Assembly: GCA_965649545.1 (NCBI GenBank)
Contig: CBFGLF010000096.1
Location: 1-6,637 of the forward strand
Reading direction: 5' to 3'
DNA length: 6,637 bases
From: CABHOJ01 sp965649545
GTDB taxonomy: Bacteria; Pseudomonadota; Gammaproteobacteria; Burkholderiales; Methylophilaceae
Position numbers and translations under genes: made by a program. A model generated the notes under the pieces. That model made no database searches and was not told the DNA's origin. It saw nothing but the letters and a program-made list of their open reading frames with translations. Of this stretch, positions 1 to 5,544 are shown in pieces; the first letter of the stretch is position 1, and each line of letters starts with the position of its first letter.

Positions 1-444
1 TATGTCCATCGTATCGGCCGTACCGGCCGTGCCGGCAACACCGGGATCGCGGTCTCCTTCGCTTCCCATATGGACAGGCATCAGGTCCGCAAGATCGAAC
101 AATTCACCGGCCAGCGCATCGAAGCCAGCGTGATCGAGGGCTTTGAGCCTCGCCGTCCGGCACCGCGTACCGATCGTGACGATCGCCCACGCGGCAAACC
201 AGGCAACAAGGCTGGTTTCAAGGCACGCACTCAGGCCAGCGGTCCACGCAAGGATGCGGCAGGCCGCCCTTTCGGCGAGAACAAGTTCGGGGGCGACCGC
301 AAGTTCGGCGATAACAAGCCAGCTGGCGCTCGCAATGACAATAACCGTGGCAACACCGCTGGCAAGCGCAGCGACGACCGCTTTGGCGGCGAGAAGCGCA
401 GTTTCGGTGACCGTGCTGCGAAACGTCCACGCACATTCGCATAA
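1..444 (+). CDS. DEAD-box ATP-dependent RNA helicase, C-terminal part (5' end outside window)
   Basis: The open frame runs in from the left edge and gives 147 residues before TAA. The first 12 residues (YVHRIGRTGRAG) are helicase motif VI, which holds the arginines that contact ATP in the second RecA-like domain. The domain ends near residue 55 with a segment (RKIEQFTGQRIEASVIEGFEP, split here as residues 31-51) typical of the RhlE/SrmB group. The remainder, about residues 55-147, is a disordered basic tail. It is rich in Arg, Lys, Gly, Asp and Asn and has a loose FG[E/G/D]-[N/D/E]-[K/R] repeat at about residues 90-138. Such tails bind RNA without specificity and often direct helicases to ribosome assembly or mRNA decay. 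The substrate cannot be told from the tail, so no symbol is given. Its stop codon touches the ATG of the next helicase. Being a DEAD-box helicase is near certain; the subfamily is not. Confidence 0.93.
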   Translation, partial: YVHRIGRTGRAGNTGIAVSFASHMDRHQVRKIEQFTGQRIEASVIEGFEPRRPAPRTDRDDRPRGKPGNKAGFKARTQASGPRKDAAGRPFGENKFGGDRKFGDNKPAGARNDNNRGNTAGKRSDDRFGGEKRSFGDRAAKRPRTFA

Positions 445-1845
445 ATGAATACAGTTACGACAGAAACGACCGAAGAGGTCACCAGTTTCGAATCGTTGGG
501 CCTGGCGCCTGAATTACTCAAGGCGCTGACCGAGTTCGGTTATACGACCCCGACGCCGATCCAGGCGAAGGCGATCCCGCTGGTGCTTGAAGGACGGGAC
601 TTGATGGCAGGTGCGCAAACCGGCACAGGCAAGACGGCCGCGTTCGCCTTGCCCATGTTGCAGAAACTCTTGCCGCTGGCGAGCACGAGCGCCTCCCCTG
701 CCCGCCATCCCGTCCGTGCGTTGATCCTGACGCCGACCCGCGAGCTGGCGATCCAGGTCGAGGAGAGTGTCAAGGTCTATGCCAAGCAAACGCCGTTGCG
801 CTCACTGGTGGTCTATGGCGGTGTCGATATCCGCACCCAGACCCCAAGCCTGATGAAGGGTGTGGAGGTCCTGGTGGCGACGCCAGGTCGTCTGCTCGAT
901 CACGTCGAACAACGGACCGTGCAACTCGGCCAGGTGCAGATGCTGGTGCTGGATGAAGCGGATCGTATGCTGGATATGGGCTTCATGCCCGATCTCAAGC
1001 GCATCCTGGCCTTGCTGCCCAAACAGCGTCAGAACCTGATGTTCTCGGCAACGTTCTCCAACGAGATCAAGAAGCTGGCGGACGATTTCCTTACCAACCC
1101 GACCCTGGTCGAAGTGGCGCGCAGCAATGCCGCCGCGGAGAACGTGACGCAGAAGGTCCACCTGGTCTCGCAGACGGACAAGCATGCCCTGCTCGCGCAG
1201 ATCCTGCGTGGTGCCGATGCCAGCCAGGCAATCGTGTTCACCAAGACCAAGCTGACCGCCAGTCGCCTCGCACGCCAACTACAGCGTGAAGGGATCCTGG
1301 CGGATGCGATCCATGGCGACAAGAGCCAGAAGGAACGGATCGAAGCGCTGGATGCCTTCAAACAGGGCAAAGTCGCGGCGCTAGTCGCGACCGACGTGGC
1401 AGCTCGCGGTCTGGACATCGATCAGTTACCGATGGTCATCAACTACGAGATGCCGAGTGCGCCGGAGGATTATGTCCACCGTATCGGTCGTACCGGCCGC
1501 GCAGGTGCGTTCGGTATCGCCATCTCGCTGGTATCGCCTGAAGAAGAGAAGTACCTGAAGGAGATCGAGAAGCTGATCAAGCGCGAGATCCCCAAGGAAC
1601 CGACCTTCGTCGCGGAAAGAGCGGCGAGACCGGCGGCACGACATGAGCGGCCTTCAGAGAAACCTGCTGGTCGGGATGCGGCGACCTATCGTCGTCCGGA
1701 GCGTAAATCGAACGACCCTTGGTTCGACAAACCTTACGAACCGACGGGTGAGCCTGTCGACAAGTCACCCGCTGCAGCAAGAACCAGTAAACAGCCTAAG
1801 CGTGAGATCGCCGCATTGCTGGGTGGATTGGGTCGCAAAGAGTAA
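445..1845 (+). CDS. rhlE: ATP-dependent RNA helicase RhlE
   Basis: This complete 466-residue DEAD-box protein unwinds short RNA duplexes using ATP. RhlE acts in the cytoplasm in ribosome assembly and RNA decay. All family motifs are visible: Q motif with F15 and GYTTPTPIQ (32-40), motif I AQTGTGKT (57-64), Ia PTRELA (97-102), GG 125-126, Ib TPGR (146-149), II DEAD (170-173), III SAT (201-203), IV IVFTKTK (263-269), V ATDVAARGLDI (315-325) and VI YVHRIGRTGRAG (343-354). The core resembles E. coli RhlE closely along its whole length. The tail (about 386-466) is basic and Pro-rich and ends REIAALLGGLGRKE. The ATG lies directly after the TAA of the upstream helicase, in the same frame. I see no Shine-Dalgarno sequence in the 20 bases before it, so it probably depends on coupled translation. 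Motif VI is nearly identical in DNA to that of the upstream gene, differing only at synonymous positions. Confidence 0.95.
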   Translation: MNTVTTETTEEVTSFESLGLAPELLKALTEFGYTTPTPIQAKAIPLVLEGRDLMAGAQTGTGKTAAFALPMLQKLLPLASTSASPARHPVRALILTPTRELAIQVEESVKVYAKQTPLRSLVVYGGVDIRTQTPSLMKGVEVLVATPGRLLDHVEQRTVQLGQVQMLVLDEADRMLDMGFMPDLKRILALLPKQRQNLMFSATFSNEIKKLADDFLTNPTLVEVARSNAAAENVTQKVHLVSQTDKHALLAQILRGADASQAIVFTKTKLTASRLARQLQREGILADAIHGDKSQKERIEALDAFKQGKVAALVATDVAARGLDIDQLPMVINYEMPSAPEDYVHRIGRTGRAGAFGIAISLVSPEEEKYLKEIEKLIKREIPKEPTFVAERAARPAARHERPSEKPAGRDAATYRRPERKSNDPWFDKPYEPTGEPVDKSPAAARTSKQPKREIAALLGGLGRKE

Positions 1846-1846
1846 T

Positions 1847-2260
1847 TCAGCCTTGCCGGTTTCGCATGAAATCGGCAACGCCCCACAATTGTTCCGCTAA
1901 CTTGGTCAGCACGGGCTCCTCGATACCGATCTCGTGCATGGCGCGGACCATGCAATACATCCATTGATCGCGCTCCGATTCGCCGATGGCGAACGGCATA
2001 TGTCGTTTTCTCAGGAATGGGTGACCGTAACGTTCGATATAGAGTTGCGGACCACCCGTCCAGCCCGTCAGGAACATGAACAGCTTCTCCCGGGCCTCCG
2101 TCAGGTCGGCCGCATGCAAGGCACGAATGCCCGCCGCCTTCGGATCGGTGTCCATCACATCGTAGAATTTCTCGACCAGTTCGCGCACACGCGCCACGCC
2201 GCCAAGCAGCTCAAAGAAAGTGGAACGGCTGCTGCCGGGCTCCTGCGGTTTATCCAGCAT
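1847..2260 (-). CDS. Group II truncated haemoglobin (2/2 globin, trHbO-like)
   Basis: This 137-residue haem protein is of the usual length for a truncated haemoglobin. Group II marks are visible: the early FFELLGG (15-21), FYDVMD (32-37) with Tyr33 as the expected B10 distal-pocket residue, GWTGGPQLY (66-74), GHPFLRKRHMPFAI (79-92) with His87 as the expected proximal haem ligand, and RDQW with Trp100 as the G8 tryptophan that defines the group. Proteins of this group bind O2, NO or peroxide; the physiological role is often unknown and cannot be read here. It is the second gene after purT, with 12 bases between. A plausible AGAGG ribosome site overlaps the purT stop codon. Its stop lies one base from the rhlE stop on the other strand. 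No signal peptide is seen, so it is cytoplasmic. The family is secure; the symbol is left blank because glbO/trHb names vary. Confidence 0.93.
   Translation of the reverse strand: MLDKPQEPGSSRSTFFELLGGVARVRELVEKFYDVMDTDPKAAGIRALHAADLTEAREKLFMFLTGWTGGPQLYIERYGHPFLRKRHMPFAIGESERDQWMYCMVRAMHEIGIEEPVLTKLAEQLWGVADFMRNRQG
1853..1878 (+). terminator. Stem-loop at the 3' end of rhlE, inside the opposing haemoglobin gene
   Basis: TTGCCGGTTTC (1853-1863) pairs with GAAATCGGCAA (1868-1878) around a GCAT loop, giving an 11-bp stem with one G-U wobble in the + strand RNA. It starts eight bases after the rhlE stop codon. No T-run follows, so it is not a textbook intrinsic terminator. It may protect the 3' end or pause polymerase for Rho. 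On the - strand the wobble becomes an A-C mismatch and the same bases encode the last codons of the globin. Confidence 0.35.
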
Positions 2261-2269
2261 CGGTCTATA

Positions 2270-2274
2270 CCTCT
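2270..2274 (-). promoter_or_regulatory. Ribosome binding site of the haemoglobin gene, overlapping the purT stop
   Basis: On the - strand AGAGG begins inside the TAG stop of purT and lies nine bases before the haemoglobin ATG. The overlap suggests that ribosomes finishing purT help to start the globin, and supports a shared transcript. Confidence 0.5.
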
Positions 2275-3475
2275 ACTGACCAGCGACCGGCTTGACCAGC
2301 TGTGCGGCTTCCTTGGCGCGTAGACGCGCCTCCTTCACATCCTTGCCGCGGGCAAGCGCAACCCCCATCCGACGACGCACGAAAGACTCCGGCTTGCCGA
2401 ACAGACGGAGATCCGATTCCGGCACCGCCAACGCGGCTTCGATCCCCTCATAGCTCAGGTTGTCACTCTCGACGCCGCCATAGATCACGGCGCTTGCGCC
2501 TGGCGCCGCCAAGGCGACATTGACCGGCAAGCCGAGAATGGCTCGCGCATGCAGGTCGAATTGGCTGAAACGCTGACTGGCCATGGTCACCATGCCGGTA
2601 TCGTGCGGGCGCGGACTGACTTCCGAGAACCAGACCTCTTCGCCCTTGACGAACAACTCCACGCCGAAAAGACCCAGACCACCCAGGCTTTCGGTCACCT
2701 GTGCAGCGATCTTCTGCGCGCGCTCCAAAGCGATCGGGGCCATCGCCTGCGGCTGCCAGCTTTCTACGTAGTCGCCCTTCTGCTGCAGATGGCCGATCGG
2801 CTGGCAGAAGTAGGTCTGGATCGCGCCGCCTGCGTTCTTCGCGCGCACGGTCAGTAAGGTGATCTCATAATCGAAATCGATCTGCCCCTCGACGATGACT
2901 TTGCCTTGATTCACACGTCCGCCAGTTGCGGCGTAGTTCCAGGCGGCTTCGACTTCGTCCGGCCCCGTGATCCGAGACTGCCCCTTGCCGGAAGACGACA
3001 TGGTGGGCTTGATGAAACATGGATAACCGATACCGTTATCGATGGCGGCCTGCAAGGATGGCAGGCTATCGGCAAAGGCATAAGGTGAGGTCGGTAACTG
3101 CAATTCCTCGGCGGCCAGGCGGCGGATGCCCTCACGGTTCATGGTCAGCTGTACGGCTTTCACGGTCGGGATGACCCGCGTATCGCCCTGCTGTTCGATG
3201 GCGGCCAGGGTCGAGGTATTGAGGGCCTCGATCTCCGGTACGATGAGATGCGGCCGTTCTTTCGCCACGAGATCGCGCAGTGCCTGGTCATCGGTCATGT
3301 CGATGACATACGCACGGTGAGCGACCTGATGACCAGGCGCATTGGCATAGCGGTCTACGGCGATCACTTCGACACCGAGTCGTTGCAAGGCGATGATGAC
3401 TTCCTTACCCAGCTCTCCGCTGCCGAGCAGCATGACACGGGTAGCAGACGACGTTAACGGGGTGCCGATTCTCAT
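2273..3475 (-). CDS. purT: Formate-dependent phosphoribosylglycinamide formyltransferase (GAR transformylase 2)
   Basis: PurT makes formyl-GAR from GAR, formate and ATP, the folate-independent form of step three of purine synthesis. The 400-residue cytoplasmic enzyme matches E. coli PurT nearly end to end: ATRVMLLGSGELGKE (11-25), the biotin-carboxylase-like N-domain; VPEIEA (79-84); TMNREGIRRLAAEELQLPTS (111-130); the ATP-grasp loop MSSSGKGQ (159-166); FGVELF (270-275); and SEVSPRPHDTG (284-294), the metal and phosphate region. I place the start at 3475 rather than the longer in-frame ATG at 3508. GGAG lies six bases before the 3475 ATG, the protein then aligns with known N-termini (MRIGTPL), and the extra 11 residues would be atypical. 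The haemoglobin gene follows in what looks like one transcript. Use of PurT implies a formate supply, from PurU or one-carbon metabolism; this is inference. Confidence 0.96.
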   Translation of the reverse strand: MRIGTPLTSSATRVMLLGSGELGKEVIIALQRLGVEVIAVDRYANAPGHQVAHRAYVIDMTDDQALRDLVAKERPHLIVPEIEALNTSTLAAIEQQGDTRVIPTVKAVQLTMNREGIRRLAAEELQLPTSPYAFADSLPSLQAAIDNGIGYPCFIKPTMSSSGKGQSRITGPDEVEAAWNYAATGGRVNQGKVIVEGQIDFDYEITLLTVRAKNAGGAIQTYFCQPIGHLQQKGDYVESWQPQAMAPIALERAQKIAAQVTESLGGLGLFGVELFVKGEEVWFSEVSPRPHDTGMVTMASQRFSQFDLHARAILGLPVNVALAAPGASAVIYGGVESDNLSYEGIEAALAVPESDLRLFGKPESFVRRRMGVALARGKDVKEARLRAKEAAQLVKPVAGQ

Positions 3476-3481
3476 GTATGA

Positions 3482-3485
3482 CTCC
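3482..3485 (-). promoter_or_regulatory. Ribosome binding site that fixes the purT start
   Basis: On the - strand GGAG is followed by six bases (TCATAC) and the ATG at 3475. This is the best-spaced site in the region. It favours the 400-residue PurT over longer versions beginning at 3508 or at the ATGATG at 3485-3490, which the GGAG itself overlaps. Confidence 0.6.
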
Positions 3486-3503
3486 ATCATTCTGAAGTGC
3501 AAA

Positions 3504-3512
3504 ATCATAACA
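3504..3512 (-). promoter_or_regulatory. Candidate extended -10 promoter for purT and the haemoglobin gene
   Basis: Read on the - strand the bases are TGTTATGAT, that is TG-N-TATGAT, an extended -10 with five of six hexamer matches. Transcription would start near 3497, leaving a leader of about 22 bases that still holds the GGAG ribosome site. No good -35 hexamer lies 16-18 bases upstream, as extended -10 promoters allow. I see no PurR-type operator. Short motifs like this arise by chance, hence the low confidence. Confidence 0.33.
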
Positions 3513-3548
3513 TGGCGGTCGATGCGGGTCGCCGCTTTGCTGAAGTGT

Positions 3549-3563
3549 TGTCAATGGGCGACA
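3549..3563 (+). promoter_or_regulatory. Dyad TGTC-N7-GACA, possible upstream activator site
   Basis: TGTC and GACA form an inverted repeat separated by AATGGGC. Its centre is about 108 bases before the start expected from the sigma-54 promoter, the distance at which NtrC-type activators usually bind. The arms are only four bases, so chance occurrence is likely. It is listed because of its position. Confidence 0.2.
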
Positions 3564-3636
3564 GATTCGACCGAAAACCGCTGTTTATACATCAAGAATA
3601 TTCGACAACCTATTGTTTATGATTGATTTATTTAGA

Positions 3637-3653
3637 TTGGCCCGGGTTTTGCA
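3637..3653 (+). promoter_or_regulatory. Sigma-54 (RpoN) -24/-12 promoter
   Basis: TTGGCCCGGGTTTTGCA matches the consensus YTGGCACGRNNNTTGCW at every fixed position except one (C for A inside the -24 block). The invariant GG (3639-3640) and GC (3651-3652) are exactly ten bases apart, as this sigma factor requires. Transcription would begin near 3664, giving a leader of about 45 bases before the ATG at 3709. An AT-rich stretch (about 3580-3636) lies just upstream, as is common where DNA must bend to bring an activator to the polymerase. A gene for such an activator lies at 4050-5531. Confidence 0.68.
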
Positions 3654-3696
3654 ATGGTCATGCCAGCTTGCTAGTGAATGCAAGTACAGCATATTC

Positions 3697-3702
3697 GGGG
3701 AG
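3697..3702 (+). promoter_or_regulatory. Ribosome binding site of the glycine-zipper protein gene
   Basis: GGGGAG lies six bases before the ATG at 3709. It selects this start over the in-frame TTG at 3613, which would also lie upstream of the transcription start predicted from the sigma-54 promoter. Confidence 0.65.
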
Positions 3703-3708
3703 AAGCAT

Positions 3709-3936
3709 ATGGCACTATCGAAATACTTGATGATCGCACTGATCATCATCGCAGCAGTTTTCAGCATGTCCAGGTTACCCAAGAGCTACGAAGCCGCCAC
3801 CATAGGCGCCACGGTGGGTGGGATCGCCGGTGTCGTGCTCGCGACCAGCACGCCACTTGGCTTACTAGGTGGGGTTGTGGTGGGAGGATGGCTGGGCGAT
3901 CAGCTGGACACCAGCCCTGCCGGCACACAACCTTGA
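3709..3936 (+). CDS. Small OsmB-like glycine-zipper membrane protein without a lipobox
   Basis: This 75-residue protein has a hydrophobic N-terminal segment (about 6-19, LMIALIIIAAVF at its core), which is a signal sequence or membrane anchor. A second hydrophobic, Gly-rich region follows (about 30-66). There glycines 33, 37 and 41, then 51, 55, 59 and 63, repeat every fourth residue: a double GxxxG glycine zipper, the pattern that packs membrane helices. The order ATIGATVGGIAG ... GLLGGVVVGGWLGDQ resembles the C-terminal half of the E. coli lipoprotein OsmB (72 residues), and the length fits. Unlike OsmB it has no cysteine at all, so it cannot be lipidated. It is probably an inner-membrane or periplasmic envelope protein. 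A sigma-54 promoter and a good GGGGAG site precede it, and a hairpin terminator follows, so it is likely a single-gene transcript. The molecular function is unknown. Confidence 0.8.
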   Translation: MALSKYLMIALIIIAAVFSMSRLPKSYEAATIGATVGGIAGVVLATSTPLGLLGGVVVGGWLGDQLDTSPAGTQP

Positions 3937-4024
3937 TATCGCCCAAGTGATGTCACCTGCTTTATGTCGCCCGACAGAGACGCCATAAGCTGTTGTATTT
4001 AATCAATTAAGCTAAAAACCGCAA

Positions 4025-4052
4025 TAATCCGTCTCCGAATAGAGACGGATTA
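4025..4052. terminator. Bidirectional hairpin terminator between the small protein and regulator genes
   Basis: TAATCCGTCTC (4025-4035) and GAGACGGATTA (4042-4052) form a perfect 11-bp stem with a six-base loop. On the - strand the stem is followed after six bases by TTTTT (4014-4018). On the + strand TTTT follows after three bases (4056-4059). It can therefore serve both convergent genes. The stop codon of the response regulator (4050-4052) lies at the end of one arm. The remaining gap, 3937-4024, holds the short palindrome 3965-3976 and nothing else I can name. Confidence 0.72.
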
Positions 4053-5531
4053 GGCTTTTATGCCGTGTTTTTCCATGCGATAACGCATGGCCATGCGGGT
4101 GATCCCCAGTTGTCGCGCGGCTTCAGAGACGTTGTTATTCGCCTGCTTCAGGGCATTCTCGATCAGCATGCGCTCCGCAACATCCAGTGTCATATTGGGG
4201 GTGTCGTTGTAATCCCGGTCATTCGTGCTCGACGGCATCCGGTGCACCACACCCGGATTGAACACTTCCTGCAAGGGATGCGGCTGATGGCTGACGTTCA
4301 CGGGTAAGGCCAGATCGAAGGCCGTGATGCGATCGTTCCGGCTCAACAGTACTGCCCGGCTGATCTGATGCCGCAATTCCCGCACATTCCCTGGCCAGGT
4401 GTATTTGCCCATCATCTCGATCGCGTCCGCAGCGAAATCCCGCTTGGGTAGGCCATAACGTCGCTCGGTCTGGGCGACGAAGTGGCGAGCCAGTAGCAGC
4501 ACATCTGAACCACGCTCGCGCAATGGCGGCATGACGATGGTCAATACATTGAGTCGGTAGTACAGGTCGGAGCGGAAGCGGCCGTCCAGCACCATCTGAT
4601 GCAGGTCGCGGTTGGTGGCTGCGACGAAGCGCGCGGGCACGGCACGCTCACGTGTCGAACCTAACCGTCTGACCACCCGGCGTTCCAGTACATTCAATAG
4701 CTTGGCCTGCAACGGCAGGGGCAATTCACCCAACTCATCCAGGAACAAGGTGCCATCCTCGGCAGCTTCGATCAGCCCCGGCCGTGAGCCTTGTGCGCTG
4801 GTAAAAGCGCCCTTCTCGTGACCGAACAACTCGCTTTCGATGAGGTCAGCGGGCAAGGAAGCGCAATCCACATGGACGAACGGCCGGTCGTTATTGCTAC
4901 AGGAGAGGTGCAACAGACGGGCTACCACGTCCTTGCCGGTCCCGGTCTCGCCGTTGATCAACACCGTAGGCGGCGCTGCCGTCTCGATCGCCACCAGCTG
5001 CGCGATACGATCGACCTGTGCACGCACGCTTTGCATGGCCGGACTTTCGCCCAACAGCTCCACGCCTTCGGTGGCATGGGCGTCACGCTGGCGCGAATAA
5101 TCGAGGTGATGCTTGAGTTTGGTCGAATGCTCCGCCTTCTGGATGACCAGCAACAGCTCTTCCAGATCCACGGGTTTCTTCAGGTAATCGATGGCGCCCT
5201 GCTTCATGGCGCTCACAGCGTCGGCGACTTCGCCATAGGCGGTCATGACGATCACCGCGACGCCCTTCGCGACCAGTTCGGTCAAGAGGTCCAGGCCGTT
5301 GCCGTCAGGCAAGCGCATGTCCAGCAAGGCGATATCGGGTGAGAATTGCCGTGCGATGGCACGGCCGTCATGGAGGTTCTCCGCATGCTCGCATTCATAG
5401 CCGGCTTTTTGCAGGCGTTTGGATACGGCACGGGCGAATAAGGCCTCATCCTCGACAAGAAGCACACGCAGTTTCTGCTTGAATATCTCTCCTGAAGACC
5501 GGGTTTCAAGCGTCACTGCGTGTCCCTGCAT
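4050..5531 (-). CDS. Sigma-54-dependent NtrC-family response regulator (REC-AAA+-Fis HTH)
   Basis: This 493-residue activator hydrolyses ATP to open promoters held by sigma-54 polymerase. Its receiver domain (about 21-135) has the acidic pair E27/D28, phosphoacceptor D71 (ALLDMRLPDG), T97 and K119-P120. The AAA+ domain (about 158-400) has Walker A GETGTGKD (194-201), Walker B TLFLDELGEL (261-270, D265/E266), arginines R318 and R320 in GRFRSDLYYRLN (317-328) and the sensor II stretch GNVREL (381-386). The sigma-54 contact loop reads GAFTSA (241-246) instead of the usual GAFTGA. A linker of about 40 residues leads to a Fis-type helix-turn-helix (450-493, NVSEAARQLGITRMAMRYRM). The ATG at 5531 has AAGAGG seven bases upstream, overlapping the TAA of the TonB receptor gene, so the two are probably co-transcribed. 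No histidine kinase is present in the window. The closest candidate target is the sigma-54 promoter at 3637-3653. Confidence 0.95.
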   Translation of the reverse strand: MQGHAVTLETRSSGEIFKQKLRVLLVEDEALFARAVSKRLQKAGYECEHAENLHDGRAIARQFSPDIALLDMRLPDGNGLDLLTELVAKGVAVIVMTAYGEVADAVSAMKQGAIDYLKKPVDLEELLLVIQKAEHSTKLKHHLDYSRQRDAHATEGVELLGESPAMQSVRAQVDRIAQLVAIETAAPPTVLINGETGTGKDVVARLLHLSCSNNDRPFVHVDCASLPADLIESELFGHEKGAFTSAQGSRPGLIEAAEDGTLFLDELGELPLPLQAKLLNVLERRVVRRLGSTRERAVPARFVAATNRDLHQMVLDGRFRSDLYYRLNVLTIVMPPLRERGSDVLLLARHFVAQTERRYGLPKRDFAADAIEMMGKYTWPGNVRELRHQISRAVLLSRNDRITAFDLALPVNVSHQPHPLQEVFNPGVVHRMPSSTNDRDYNDTPNMTLDVAERMLIENALKQANNNVSEAARQLGITRMAMRYRMEKHGIKA

Positions 5532-5538
5532 GGATTAG

Positions 5539-5544
5539 CCTCTT
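5539..5544 (-). promoter_or_regulatory. Ribosome binding site of the response regulator, overlapping the receptor stop
   Basis: AAGAGG on the - strand begins inside the TAA of the TonB receptor gene and ends seven bases before the regulator ATG. This arrangement supports an operon and possible translational coupling of regulator to receptor. Confidence 0.6.

Noticed and set aside
802..1278. - strand open frame of 158 codons inside rhlE
   Set aside because: It is the antisense shadow of the helicase core, rich in His and Gln as expected from reversed helicase codons.
3476..3508. Longer PurT starting at 3508
   Set aside because: It adds 11 residues not seen in PurT, lacks a ribosome site, and begins upstream of the start predicted from the extended -10.
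3549..3554. TTGACA on the - strand as a -35 for purT
   Set aside because: No -10 lies 16-18 bases downstream; the extended -10 is about 39 bases away, too far to pair with it.
3590..3602. IHF-like site between the dyad and the sigma-54 promoter
   Set aside because: CATCAAGAATATT misses the first base of the WATCAANNNNTTR consensus and its 3' TTR half; AT-richness alone does not support a call.
3618..3623. TATGAT on the + strand as a sigma-70 -10 for the small protein gene
   Set aside because: No -35 match at the right distance; the sigma-54 element just downstream is far stronger.
3667..3684. CTTGC-N8-GCAAG stem in the leader of the small protein mRNA
   Set aside because: Five base pairs with an eight-base loop is weak, and nothing about its position suggests a riboswitch or thermometer.
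4791..5342. + strand open frame of 183 codons opposite the response regulator
   Set aside because: It lies fully inside the receiver/AAA+ coding region on the other strand, with no recognisable protein features.
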